A stretch of 64,000 nt of DNA from DASYQD01 sp963846495 (GTDB lineage Bacteria; Acidobacteriota; Thermoanaerobaculia; Multivoradales; JAIOJS01), in assembly GCA_963846495.1 (NCBI GenBank), contig CAWJWP010000030.1, positions 1-64,000 of the forward strand. The letters run 5' to 3'. The position numbers were made by a program, and so were the translations under genes. The notes beneath the pieces were generated by a model. It was not told where the DNA came from, did no database searches, and worked only from the letters and a program-made list of their open reading frames with translations. Below, piece after piece: positions 25,692 through 35,890 of the stretch. Position 1 is the first letter of the stretch; each line of letters begins with the position of its first letter.

Positions 25692-26942
25692 GTGAGCCGT
25701 TTCCCCGGCGTCGACTTCATGGAGATCGACTCGCTGCTCTCGGAAGAGGAGCGGCTGGTGCGCGACAGCGTGCGCGCCTGGGTCGACGAGCGGTTCATGC
25801 CGCTGATCGTCGACTGCCACCGCGAGGGGCGCTTCCCCATCGAGCTGGTGCCCGAGATGGGACGGCTCAACCTCTTCGGCTCGACGATCGACGAGTACGG
25901 CCTGCCCGGCCTCAACAACGTCGCCTACGGCCTCACCATGCAGGAGCTCGAGCGCGGCGACTCGGGGCTGCGCAGCTTCGTGTCGGTGCAGAGCGGCCTC
26001 GTCATGTACCCGATCTACGCCTTCGGCTCGCAGGCGCAGAAGGACAAGTGGATCCCGACGCTGGGCTCCGGCGAGGCGATCGGCTGCTTCGGCCTGACCG
26101 AGCCCGACTTCGGCAGCAACCCCGGCGCCATGCGCACGACGGCGCGGCGCGACGGCGACTCCTGGGTGCTCAACGGCGCCAAGCAGTGGATCACCAGCGG
26201 CACCTTGGCCGACGTCGCCGTCGTCTGGGCGAAGACCGACGAAGGCATCCGCGGCTTCCTGGTCGAGAAGGGGACGCCCGGCTTCACCTCCGCCGACCAG
26301 CACGGCAAGTTCTCGCTGCGCGCCTCGGTCACCTCCGAGCTCGGCTTCCACGACTGCCGCATCCCCGCCGACGCCATCCTGCCCAAGACGACCGGCTTGA
26401 AGAACGCGCTGATGTGCCTCACCCAGGCGCGCTACGGCATCGCCTGGGGCGCGCTGGGCGCGGCGATGGATTGCTACGACACGGCGCTCCGTTACTCCAA
26501 AGAACGCATCCAGTGGAACGGCCAGCCGATCGCCAGCCACCAGCTGATCCAGGAGAAGCTGGCCTGGATGATCACCGAGATCACCAAGGGGCAGCTCTTG
26601 GCGCTGCAGCTCGGCCGGCTGAAGGACCAGGGCAAGGCGCGGCCGCACCACGTCTCGATGGGCAAGCGCAACAACGTCTGGGTGGCGCGCGAGTGCGCCC
26701 GCCTGGCGCGCGAGGTCCTCGGCGCCAACGGCATCGTCGACGACTACCCGGTGATCCGCCACATGCTCAACATCGAGTCGGTGTTCACCTACGAGGGGAC
26801 GCACGACATCCACGCGTTGATCATCGGCGAGGCGGTCACCGGCATCTCGGCGTTCAACGCGCCCCGCCCGACCGAACGCGCCGGCGCGAGCAGCGAGCGC
26901 GAGGCGCCGGCGCCGACGCCGGCCCCGGCGGGCGCGAGGTAG
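25692..26942 (+). CDS. gcdH: Acyl-CoA dehydrogenase, glutaryl-CoA dehydrogenase-like
   Basis: FAD enzyme of about 416 residues. Glutaryl-CoA dehydrogenase oxidises and decarboxylates glutaryl-CoA to crotonyl-CoA in lysine/tryptophan breakdown. The family motifs CFGLTEPDFGSNPGAM and QWITSGTLADVAVVWAKT (FAD binding) and the active-site region TYEGTHDIHALIIGEAVTG, which carries the catalytic Glu and is characteristic of GcdH, are present. GTG at 25692 was chosen because it has a perfect AAGGAGG 6 bp upstream; the longer frame begins in non-coding sequence. The C-terminal ~25 residues are a Pro/Ala-rich extension. GlpX starts 7 bp downstream. Another short-chain acyl-CoA dehydrogenase specificity remains possible. 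Confidence 0.87.
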   Translation: MSRFPGVDFMEIDSLLSEEERLVRDSVRAWVDERFMPLIVDCHREGRFPIELVPEMGRLNLFGSTIDEYGLPGLNNVAYGLTMQELERGDSGLRSFVSVQSGLVMYPIYAFGSQAQKDKWIPTLGSGEAIGCFGLTEPDFGSNPGAMRTTARRDGDSWVLNGAKQWITSGTLADVAVVWAKTDEGIRGFLVEKGTPGFTSADQHGKFSLRASVTSELGFHDCRIPADAILPKTTGLKNALMCLTQARYGIAWGALGAAMDCYDTALRYSKERIQWNGQPIASHQLIQEKLAWMITEITKGQLLALQLGRLKDQGKARPHHVSMGKRNNVWVARECARLAREVLGANGIVDDYPVIRHMLNIESVFTYEGTHDIHALIIGEAVTGISAFNAPRPTERAGASSEREAPAPTPAPAGAR

Positions 26943-26948
26943 CGCGCC

Positions 26949-27923
26949 GTGGAACGTCTCCTCGAGCAGGACTTCATCCGCGTCGCCGAGCAGGCGGCGA
27001 TCGCCGCCGCGCAGACGATGGGGCGCGGCAACCGCAAGCACTCCGACCACGTCGCCGTCGAGGCGATGCGGAAGGAGATGGACACCCTGCCCATCCACGG
27101 CCGCGTCGTCATCGGCGAGGGCGAGCGCGACAAGGCGCCGATGCTCTACGTCGGCGAGGAGGTGGGCGCGCAGAAGGGCGACGGCCCGCCCGACGTCGAC
27201 ATCGCCGTCGACCCGCTCGAGGGCACCAACCTCTGCGCCACCGGCGCGCCCGGCGCCATCGCCGTCCTCGCCGCCGCCGAGCGCGGCGGCCTGCTCTACG
27301 CCCCCGACGTCTACATGGAGAAGCTGATCGTCGGGCCGACGGCGCGCGGCGTCGTCCACCTCGACGCGCCGGTGTCGGAGAACCTGCGCAACATCGCCAA
27401 GGCGTTCAAGCGCGAGGTCTCGGACCTCACGGTGGTGGTGCTCGATCGCGAGCGCCACGCGCAGCTGATCGACGACATCCGCACCGCCGGCGCCCGCATC
27501 CGCCTGATCGGCGACGGCGACCTCTCGGCGGGCATCTCGGCTGCCGTGCGCGGCACCGGCGTGCAGGCGGTGATGGGGATCGGCGGCGCGCCCGAGGGTG
27601 TGCTCACCGCCGCGGCGCTGCGCTGCCTCGGCGGCGAGATCCAGGCGCGCCTCAAGCCGACCAACGAGGAGCAGAAGCGGCGCCTCGTCGAGGAGAAGAT
27701 CGAGGACCCCGACAGGATCTACAAGACCGAGGACCTGGCGCCCGGCGAGCGCATCTTCTTCGCCGCCACCGGCGTCACCGACGGCGAGCTGCTGCACGGC
27801 GTGCGTTTCTTTGGCAACGGCACCCGCTGCTCGACGCTGTTCACGTCGTCGCACCAGCAGATCATCCGCTTCGTCGACACGATCCACCGGGACGATCCGG
27901 CGATGCCTGTGCAGCTTCGCTGA
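26949..27923 (+). CDS. glpX: Fructose-1,6-bisphosphatase class II
   Basis: Hydrolyses fructose 1,6-bisphosphate to fructose 6-phosphate in gluconeogenesis. The 324-residue GlpX-type protein has GRVVIGEGERDKAPMLYVGE and DIAVDPLEGTNLCATG (metal and phosphate site), GDGDLSAGI, and GIGGAPEGVLTAAALRCLGG, all as in characterised class II enzymes. GTG start 6 bp after the upstream stop; no good ribosome binding site, so coupling to the acyl-CoA dehydrogenase gene is likely. Confidence 0.95.
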   Translation: MERLLEQDFIRVAEQAAIAAAQTMGRGNRKHSDHVAVEAMRKEMDTLPIHGRVVIGEGERDKAPMLYVGEEVGAQKGDGPPDVDIAVDPLEGTNLCATGAPGAIAVLAAAERGGLLYAPDVYMEKLIVGPTARGVVHLDAPVSENLRNIAKAFKREVSDLTVVVLDRERHAQLIDDIRTAGARIRLIGDGDLSAGISAAVRGTGVQAVMGIGGAPEGVLTAAALRCLGGEIQARLKPTNEEQKRRLVEEKIEDPDRIYKTEDLAPGERIFFAATGVTDGELLHGVRFFGNGTRCSTLFTSSHQQIIRFVDTIHRDDPAMPVQLR

Positions 27924-27981
27924 TGCGCGTGCCGGCTGCCGGGCTTCGCGTAGGGTGCGCTCTGCGCACCATCCACGTCCG

Positions 27982-28467
27982 ATGATCAAAAACGATCGCT
28001 GGATCCGCCGCTGGGCGGAGTCGGGCGGGGTCGCCCCCTACGAGCCCGACCAGGTCAACGCCGCCTCCTTCGACGTGCGCGTCTCGGAGCACTGGATCTG
28101 CCCGACGCGCGAGCCCGAGGAGTTCAACGGCGACCACGTCAAGCTCTTCCCCGGCGAGGTGGTGCTCGCCTCCACCCTCGAGTACGTGAAGATCCCGCGC
28201 GACGTCGCCTGCGACTTGAAGCTCAAGTCCACGCTCGGCCGGCTGTGGATCAACCACTCGCTCGCCGGCTGGTGCGACCCCGGCTTCGAGGGCAACATCA
28301 CCCTCGAGCTGCAGAACCTCGGGCCGGTGCCCTTCGTCCTCCACGCCGGCCGCCGCATCGCCCAGCTCATCTTCATCGCCATGGAAGAAGAGCCCGAAGT
28401 CGCCTACGGCGAGCCCGGCTCGGGCAGCCACTACCAGGGCCAGCGCGGCACCACCACCGCGCGCTGA
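27982..28467 (+). CDS. dcd: dCTP deaminase
   Basis: Converts dCTP to dUTP, the first step toward dTMP in many bacteria. The 161-residue protein of the dUTPase/Dcd trimer superfamily has NAASFDVRVS, STLGRLWINHSLAGWCDPGF and the active-site region GNITLELQNLG, whose Glu is the general base in dCTP deaminase, then HAGRRIAQLIF and the C-terminal lid YQGQRG. Somewhat shorter than E. coli Dcd (about 193). ATG at 27982 opens the conserved N-terminus. It follows glpX by 58 bp. Confidence 0.92.
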   Translation: MIKNDRWIRRWAESGGVAPYEPDQVNAASFDVRVSEHWICPTREPEEFNGDHVKLFPGEVVLASTLEYVKIPRDVACDLKLKSTLGRLWINHSLAGWCDPGFEGNITLELQNLGPVPFVLHAGRRIAQLIFIAMEEEPEVAYGEPGSGSHYQGQRGTTTAR

Positions 28468-28729
28468 ATCGGTGGTGGCTGAGCGTTAGCGGCTTTCCGG
28501 CCGGCGTTCGCTGCGGGTCCTCGCGGCGAGCGGTCTCTGCTGCGCAAGTCTGGTCGTGCCGCTCACAACCGGGATGCGTGCCGCCTTTCGTCCGCAACAA
28601 CTCGCGGCACACCGGTGGCGCCGGAATTCTGAGCTCTGGCGACCACTCCTTATGTCGCGAGTCTTTCCAGGCGGTACGGCGGCGCGGCCAGCCTCGAGTG
28701 CGGCGCGTCCTGTAGGCTCGCGGCGCGCC

Positions 28730-29953
28730 ATGGGGATCGCCGGCAATCTCAAGACGATGGAGCTCGCCGAGCTCCTGCAGTGGCTGTCGCAGGGCACCAA
28801 GACCGGCACGCTGGTGGTCGACAACGGCCAAGTGGAGAAGAAGGTCTTCTTCAGCAAGGGGAAGATCATCTCCTCGGCCGCCTCCGACCCGCGCGAGCAC
28901 CTCGGACACTTCCTGGTCAGCCACGCCTTCATCACCGAGGAGCAGCTCGCCGAGGGCGTGCGCCGCCAGGAGGCGCAGAAGACGATGCTCGGCAAAGCGC
29001 TCGTCGACATGGGCGCTATCGGCGAGGACGACCTCGACCAGATGCTGCGCCTCAAGGCCCAGGAGAGCATCTATTCGCTCTTCGATTGGCCGGAGGGGGA
29101 GTTCCGCTTCCACGACGACCAGCTGCCCGCCTACCCGATGGTGCCGATCGCGCTCGACGTCACCGGCCTCGTGCTCGAGGCGATGCGGCGCCAGGACGAA
29201 TGGAGCCGCTTTCGCGAGCTGATGCCGTCGCCGCAGGCGGTGCCGGTGCGCGTCGTCGACGACCTCGTCGGCGACGACCCCGAGATGGACGAGGGGACGA
29301 AGCGGATCCTGCGCGCCGTCGACGACGAGCGCAGCATCGAGGAGATCTCGCTCGAGACCCACGCCAGCGAGTACTACGTCTTCGAGGCCCTCTACCCGCG
29401 GGTGAAGGCGCGCCAGGTGAAGGTGGTGCGGCCGCGCGGGACGACGTCGCTGAGCGGGCCGATCACGCCGCTGCCGCGGCCGGCGGTGGGGGCGCTTGCT
29501 GGCGGCGGGCCGGCGAGCGGGGCGCCGGCGGCGGCGCCACCGTCCGGCCGCGCGCTCCTCGAGCGCGGCAACAAGCACCTCGAAGCGCGCGAGTACGAGC
29601 AGGCGCTGCGCAACCTGCGCGCAGCGCGCAGCCTCGATCCCGACGACCACGCCATCGCCCAAGCCGCCGAGCAGGGCGAGCGCACCATCCGCGCCATCGT
29701 GCAGGGGGAGGGTGTCGTGCTCGACGCCATCCCCAAGCTGGCGGTGCGGCCCGAGGAGATCTCGCGCATGCGGGTGTCGGCCAAGGCCGGCTTCGTGCTC
29801 TCGCGCGTCAACGGCAGCTACGACATCGCTTCGATCCTGAAGATCAGCCCGATGCAGCAGCTCGAGGCGCTGCTGGTGTTCCGCGAGCTGGTGCAGGCTG
29901 GGCTCGTCAAGCTCGAGCACAAGCGCGTCGAGGCGGCGGCGAGGAAGAAGTGA
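28730..29953 (+). CDS. DUF4388 (PatA-like) domain protein with TPR-like region
   Basis: A 407-residue cytoplasmic protein. The N-terminal ~100 residues are a DUF4388/PatA N-terminal-type domain (GNLKTMELAELLQWLSQGTK, GTLVVDNG), often found with signalling or motility proteins. A second helical segment resembles the GSPII_E N-terminal domain (LGKALVDMGAIGEDDLDQML). A Pro/Ala linker at about 245-275 leads to a TPR-like hairpin (RGNKHLEAREYEQALRNLRA) and a winged-helix-like end (DIASILKISPMQQLEALLVF). No catalytic residues. Role in signalling or gliding is only an inference from the family. Confidence 0.8.
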   Translation: MGIAGNLKTMELAELLQWLSQGTKTGTLVVDNGQVEKKVFFSKGKIISSAASDPREHLGHFLVSHAFITEEQLAEGVRRQEAQKTMLGKALVDMGAIGEDDLDQMLRLKAQESIYSLFDWPEGEFRFHDDQLPAYPMVPIALDVTGLVLEAMRRQDEWSRFRELMPSPQAVPVRVVDDLVGDDPEMDEGTKRILRAVDDERSIEEISLETHASEYYVFEALYPRVKARQVKVVRPRGTTSLSGPITPLPRPAVGALAGGGPASGAPAAAPPSGRALLERGNKHLEAREYEQALRNLRAARSLDPDDHAIAQAAEQGERTIRAIVQGEGVVLDAIPKLAVRPEEISRMRVSAKAGFVLSRVNGSYDIASILKISPMQQLEALLVFRELVQAGLVKLEHKRVEAAARKK

Positions 29954-30032
29954 GGCCGCAACGTCGACCGCGAGCTCGACGGCGACAGGTTCGGCGATCC
30001 GAAGGCGCTCGCGCCGGCGTCCGCCGCGGCCA

Positions 30033-31761
30033 ATGAGCGCCGACGACGCGGCGCGGTCCGTCGTGCTGCCGGCGCTGCTGGCGGCGTTCGGCGACTACCG
30101 GCGCGACTTCCGGACGTTGACGGCGCGCGCCGCCTCGCGCTTCGCCGCCCGCGACTGGCAGGGGATCCACGCCGACACCGTGGCGCGGCTCGAGGTGCAC
30201 GCGCAGGCGGTGGCGACGGCGGTCGGCGCAGCTGCGCGCCGCGCTCGGCGAGCGGGCGGGCGAGCGGCCGCTCTGGATCCGCGCCAAGCAGGCGTGGGCG
30301 GCGACCATCCTCGGCCGCGACGACCGCGAGCTCATGCAGACCTTCTTCAACTCGGTGTCGCGCCGTTTCGTGGCGCGGCGCGGCGTCGACCCGTCGCTCG
30401 ACTTCCTCCCCTACGACTTCGCCCGCGGCTGGGCGGAGCCCGCCGGCGAACGCCTGCGCAAGTACGACGGACCGGCGGTGAGCGCGGCTCTCGTCGAGCG
30501 CATGCTCGGCGACCTGCGGCTGGGCGCTCCCTTCCGCGACCTGCGCGGCGACGCCGCGGCGACAGCGGCACGCCTCGACGCCGCTGTCGGCGCCGCCTTC
30601 GGCGACAGCCGCATCGACCGCATCGAGGTACTGCCGGCGCCGTTCTTCCGCAACAAGGCGGCGTACGTCGTCGGCCGCGCCAAGCGCGGCACGACGACGA
30701 TGCCGGTGATGCTGGCGCTGCTTCACGGCGAGGAGGGCGTCGAGGTCGACGCCGTGCTCACCAGCGAAGACGAGGTATCCGTCGTCTTCAGCTTCGCGCG
30801 CTGGTACTTCCTCGTCGACGTCGACTCGCCGCGCGGCGTCGTCGGCTTCCTGCGCAGCATCCTGCCGCGCAAGCGCATCGCCGAGCTCTACATCGCGCTC
30901 GGCTACCACAAGCACGGCAAGAGCGAGTACTACGCCGACCTCTCGCGGCAGATCCAGGCGAGCGACGACCTGCTGGTGCGCGCGCCCGGCAAGGAGGGGC
31001 TGGTGATGAAAGTGTTCACCCTGCCCTCCTACGAGTTCGTCTTCAAAGTCATCAAGGACCACTTCCCGGCTGCCAAGCGAGTAACGCGTGGGCAGATCCA
31101 GGCCAACTACCAGCTCGTGCTCACGCACGACCGCGTCGGCCGCCTGATCGACTTCCAGGAGTTCGAAGAGCTCACCTTCCCGCGCGCCCGCTTCGCGCCG
31201 CCGCTCCTCGCCGAGCTGCGCGCCGAAGCGGGCCACCAGCTGCGCGAGGAGGGCGACGAGGTGGTGGTGCGCCACCTCTACGTCGGCCGCCGCGTCGAGC
31301 CGCTCGATCTCTTTCTAGCCGACGAGCGGCCGCTCGCCGAGAAGGAGGCAGCAGTCTCCGACTGGGGCTGGTGCCTGCGCGACCTCGCCGCCGGCAACGT
31401 CTTCGCGGGCGACCTCCTGCTCAAGAACTTCGGCGTCACCCGCCACGGCCGCGTCGTCTTCTACGACTACGACGAGCTGGCGCCGCTCACGTCTCTACGA
31501 TTTCGGCGCATCCCGGAGGCGCGCGACGAGGTCGCCGAGCTCCAACCCGAACCCTGGTTCGGCGTCTCCGTCGACGACGTCTTCCCCGAGGAGTTCCCGC
31601 GCTTCTTCGAGCTCACCGGCGTGCTGCGCGAGCGGTTCATGGACGAGCACGGCTGCCTCTTCGACCCCGGTTGGTGGCAGCAGATGCAGGAACGCAACCG
31701 CAGCGGCGAGATCATCGACGTCTTCCCGTACCCGGAGCAGCGGCGCCTGCGGCTAGGCTGA
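30033..31761 (+). CDS. aceK: Isocitrate dehydrogenase kinase/phosphatase, one apparent frameshift
   Basis: AceK phosphorylates and dephosphorylates isocitrate dehydrogenase to switch carbon flow between the TCA cycle and the glyoxylate bypass. Residues of the N-terminal regulatory half start at ATG 30033 (LLAAFGDYRRDFRTLTARAA, FAARDWQGIHADTVARLEVH). At about 30228 one extra G moves the frame; QLRAALGERAGERPLW and everything after it (from 30229) reads one base on. The kinase half has the AceK ATP site APGKEGLVMKVFTLPSYEFV and FKVIKDHF, plus the catalytic-loop region LLKNFGVTRHGRVVFYDYDE. No aceA or aceB gene is in the window. If the extra base is real the gene is inactive. Confidence 0.88.
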
Positions 31762-31952
31762 GGCCGTGCCGGGCGCCCACGGCGCGCGTCGGCAGGACGT
31801 CGCGATACGGATCGGCTAACAGACTACGCTGCTGGCTCGCGGAGAATGCCTCTAACGCGAACCGCCTATGCGATCTCGTGCAGCTTGGCGACTATGCCGA
31901 TCCCAGGCGTCAGTCTTCGCATCTGACCGCATTCGCCAGAGGGGATGAACTT

Positions 31953-34900
31953 ATGGCAAGCGACGACCATTCGACGCCGCTCGATTACAAAGGGGTGATG
32001 GTCTCCAGTACCTTCACTGATCTCGTTCAGCATCGGGCCGCCCTGATGCGCGCGATCGACGCGCAGCGGCTCAAGGCGGTGGCGATGGAACACGACACCG
32101 CCCGTCCCGATGTCGATGTGATCGATTCCTCGCTACAGATGGTGCGCGACGCCGCTGCCTACGTCGGCGTGATCGGTCACAAGTACGGCCAGATCCCGTT
32201 ATGCCAGCGACGCAATCCCGAGCAACGATCATTGACGCAACTGGAGCTGAACGAGGCTCGCCGGCTCGCCCGCCCGGTACTGCTCTTCGTGATGGGCGAT
32301 GACCACCCCGTCAAGCGTATTGACGTCGAGACCGACCCGGAAGCGGCTCCTGAAGCTCGCACTGTTTCGAGAGGACGCGAAGCGTCTCGACGTCAGACGG
32401 GGACGTTCACCGCGTGTACAAGGTGTTCAACGACCTCCATGAGTTTGAACGTCGCCGCGACGCAGGCCGTCGCGGAGCTGCGCCGCTCACTATGGACCGC
32501 CAGCGACCCGCCTCGGAAGGCACGACACCGCGCGACGCAGCCCCGACAAGCAATTCTCATCGAACCCGAGGGCATCCCGAGCCCGCCGGCGCTTTACGCC
32601 GAGCCCCCGTACATCGGCACCCATCGCATTCGTGGGGCGGCAGAGTCCAGCTAGAGACGCTGAACACATGGGCGCGCGCCGTCTGACCCCCACGCGGTTC
32701 TCTTGTTCGAGGCCATCGGTGGAATAGGCAAGAGCATGTTGACGTGGGAATGGACGACTCAGCCATGCGACATCCGGGCGCGGCCAGATTGGGCGGGTCG
32801 TTTCTGGTACTCCTTCTACGAAAAGGGCGCCGTCATGGCGGATTTCTGTCGCCGCGCCCTTGCATACATGACCGGCTGGCCGCTTGCCAGACTTTCGCAG
32901 CAAGAAGGCGTTCGAGGTTGCCGAACTCCTCATCCGTCATCTGCAAGCCGCTCCTTGGCTGCTCATCCTGGACGGCCTCGAACGGGTTCTCGTCGCCTAC
33001 CATCGCTTCGACGCAGCCCAAGTGGCCGACGAGGAAGCAGGGGCACGAGCGACCAGATTTCCAAGCGCGACCCGTGCGCAGCGATCCGCAACGAAGACAA
33101 CGATCTGATACGTGCATTCGCCGGCGCGGCCCCCTCCAAGATCCTCCTCACCTCGCGCTTGGTTCCGCAGCGTGCTGCCTCAACCCTTCAGGCCTGCCGA
33201 TTCCCGGGTGTACTCCACGAGCGCCTTCCCGGATTGCGGCCCGCACGATGCTGAAGCCCTATTAAGGTCCTGCGGTATTACTGGCGACTCCGAACGGCCA
33301 TCCGAGACCTACCTGCAGAGCCACTGCGACTGTCACCCACTGGTGACCGGCGCCCTCGCCGGCCTGATCCAGCACTATCTTCGCGCTCGCGGTAACTTCG
33401 ACGCCTGGGCTGGCGGATGCGGATGGCGGCGGCCGGCTCGATCTCGCCGATCTCAACCTCGTTCAGAAACGCAACCACATTTTGCATGCCGCCATCGCCG
33501 CCCTGCCCGCCAAGGCAGGAGACCTCCTTTCCACCCTCGCGCTGATCTCCGAATCGGTCGACGCCCAGACTCTTACCGCCCTGAATCCCCACATCCCGCC
33601 CGCGCCAAGAGCTGTGGCCAAGCCCCAAGATCCCGCGCACTATCTCCCCAAGGATACCGACCCAGAGGAGCGGCAAGAGGCGCAGTTGAATTACGAACGG
33701 GCGGTTCGCGAATACCAGCTCTATCTGGAAGCGACGGAGGCTCGGCTGCGCTCCATCGACTATCTGACAGCTCCTCAGCAGCTCGCAGCTACCGTTGCGG
33801 ATCTGGAGAGACGCGGATTGGTTCAGTATGACCACCACAGCAAGCGCTATGACCTTCATCCCGTAGTGCGCGGGATCGCGGCTGGCGGCTTGCCTCAGAA
33901 TGAAAGGAAACGCTTTGGTCAGCTCGTCCTAGATCACTTCACACGGCAATCTCACAACCCTTACGATCAGGCGGAGACGCTCGAGGATGTCCGCGTAGGC
34001 CTCCAATTGGTACGTGCGTTTCTGCAGGTAGGACGTCATCGCGAAGCGGCCAAGACATACGTGCGTACTGGCTTGAGTTTGGCACTCCTGTTCAATCTTG
34101 AGGCATACGCTGAGATTCTGTCGCTCATTCGGCCCTTGTTCCAGCAAGGCTGGGCGACACTACCGCGAGACATCGACCCGTTTGCCACGCACATCGCTAC
34201 CGTCGCCGGTCTCGCGCTGCGGGACTCTGGCGCCTTGAATGAAGCGCTCAGCACTCTCGAGGCATGCATGCTCGACAGCGTGCGAGGCGAGTCATGGGTG
34301 CAGACGCGCGCCGGTCTCTCTAATATCGCATCTGTGCTCAATGCGCTCAATCGCCGTGCGGCTCAGGAGCGCTGTCTGCTGCTCGAGCTCGAGGTTGCGC
34401 CTCTGGCGAGCGCGGACGATCTCTTCCGAGCTCGGCTCGACCGGTTCGTCGATCTTTCTGAAAGAGGTCACTGGGCAGACGCCGAGTCGCTTTGGAAACT
34501 CCTCGATCAAATGGGACGGAAATGGCACCGTACGATCTACCGCCCGGGTATGGCCGAGTATCACTACGCCCAGTTTCTTTTCTGGCGCGGCGCCCTCGCT
34601 GATCACCATCTCGATCGTGCCGCGCAGCTGGCTCGCGAGGGGAACAACCGAAAAACTCTGCGGGCAGTTCATGCCCTTCGTGGCGCGTGGTACCTCGAAC
34701 AGACGCTCTGGGATAGGGCAGCCGAGAGCTTCGGTGAGGCGCTACGCATGGCGCGCGAGATCGGCCAGAGCGACCCGGTCTGCGAGGCGGAGGCGGCGCT
34801 CGTAAGCTACCGAATGGGACTACTCCGCGACGCCCAACACGAAGCCGAACGTCTGGCGCGACAAGTCACGCCGCCTCGGCGCGGCCTCGCGGAGCTGTGG

Positions 34901-35134
34901 CTGGCGATTGGCCGCCCAGACGAGGCCAAACGGCATGCGCTCGCCGCGTACGAGTGGGCCTGGGCCGAAGGCGAGCCCTACGTTCACCGCCACGAGCTCG
35001 ACAAGTCCGCCGCACTACTGCACAGGCTAGGCGCTGAGCCACCGAGACTTCCAACGTACGACTCCACGAAGGATCGACCATTGTTCTGGGAGGCCGACGT
35101 GTCTAGGGCGATTCGCCACATTGCCAGGAGGTAG
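31953..35134 (+). pseudogene. DUF4062-STAND NTPase-TPR protein, multiply frameshifted
   Basis: An intended protein of about 1050 residues. The start at ATG 31953 has AGGGGAT upstream. Domains in order: DUF4062 (TIR/SIR2-like sensor or effector fold; VMVSSTFTDLVQHRAAL, AYVGVIGHKYGQIP), a linker (RVYKVFNDLHEFE), a STAND P-loop NTPase (Walker A EAIGGIGKSML near 32712; Walker B WLLILDGLERVL near 32960; KILLTSRLVP sensor near 33140), and a winged-helix/TPR half that is one open frame at 33482-35134. Between about 32.33 and 33.42 kb roughly 12 frame changes are needed to follow the conserved protein, most of them one extra base. GC is clearly lower than the flanks. Such proteins are known or suspected in antiphage defence. 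Loss of function versus sequence error is unresolved. Confidence 0.75.
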
Positions 35135-35170
35135 CGTTCGCCACTCAAGGAAGGCGCGGTCTGCTTACGT

Positions 35171-35758
35171 TCAGATTCCCCCGCTGGCAAAGCGCAGCGG
35201 CCACGCCGCCGCCTCGCCGGCGTAGGCGACGCCGATGCGGGGGCCGGTGGCGATGCGCTCGCGCGGCAGCGGCTCGCCGGCGGCGAGCCAGAGGTCTTTG
35301 CCGTCGAGGCGCACGCCGTCGAGCGCGCGGTCGACGCCCAGCGCCTGCGCGAGCTTGCCGGGGCCGCCGGCGACGTCGCCGGGGCGCACGCGGTCGGCGA
35401 GGCCGCGGCGCGCGCGCATCGTCGCTTCGCCCGCGAGCGGCTCGCCGGCGCGCAGCAGGACCGCACCGCCTTCGTCTTTCTCGCCGCAGACGACGTTCAG
35501 GCACCAGTGCATGCCGTAGATGAAGTAGACGTAGGCGTGGCCGCCGGGCAGGTAGAGGCTCTCGTTGCGCTTCGTGCGGCGGCCGTTCCACGCGTGCGCG
35601 GCGCGGTCGGGAGCGCCGAGGTAGGCCTCGACCTCGACGAGGCGCAGCACCAAGCGCTCGCGGCCGATGCGGCGCACCAGCAGCCGGCCGAGGAGGTCGG
35701 GCGCGACCTCTTCGGCGGGACGGCGGTAGAACGAGAGCGGCAGCGGCGAGAGGTCCAT
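35171..35758 (-). CDS. 3-methyladenine DNA glycosylase (MPG/AAG family)
   Basis: Excises alkylated purines in base-excision repair. The ~195-residue protein of the mammalian-type alkyladenine glycosylase family has FYRRPAEEVAPDLLGRLLVR, LRLVEVEAYLGAPDRAAHAW carrying the catalytic Glu, RNESLYLPGGHAYVYFIYGM with the intercalating Tyr region, and GGPGKLAQALGV. ATG at 35758 (MDLSPLPLSF) is preferred over ATG at 35776, since the latter lies inside an intergenic repeat. Monocistronic as far as can be seen. Confidence 0.92.
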   Translation of the reverse strand: MDLSPLPLSFYRRPAEEVAPDLLGRLLVRRIGRERLVLRLVEVEAYLGAPDRAAHAWNGRRTKRNESLYLPGGHAYVYFIYGMHWCLNVVCGEKDEGGAVLLRAGEPLAGEATMRARRGLADRVRPGDVAGGPGKLAQALGVDRALDGVRLDGKDLWLAAGEPLPRERIATGPRIGVAYAGEAAAWPLRFASGGI

Positions 35759-35773
35759 CGGAGGCGCGCTCGG

Positions 35774-35835
35774 CATCGAGATCGCTTCGTCGCGCTCCTC
35801 GCGATGACGAGCCTGTCATTCGCGAGGTGCGCGCA
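35774..35835. repeat. Second copy of the short intergenic palindromic repeat
   Basis: CATCGAGATCGCTTCGTCGC followed by GCTCCTCGCGATGACGAG at 35774-35811 matches 10430-10470. Directly after it GTCATTCGCGAGG begins a second, oppositely oriented half. It lies between the glycosylase and epimerase gene starts. Confidence 0.65.
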
Positions 35836-35890
35836 GCGGCCCGCAGCGTCGAACCTCAGCCGGCCGCGCACCTTATAAGATCGCCGCCGC

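Noticed and set aside
28468..28729. A possible RNA gene or extra gene between dcd and the DUF4388 gene
   Set aside because: No tRNA-like or conserved structure could be recognised, and the open frames there lack a plausible start and composition.
31762..35170. An integrated element with attachment-site direct repeats around the STAND gene
   Set aside because: Lower GC suggests transfer, but no integrase, tRNA or flanking direct repeat is visible.
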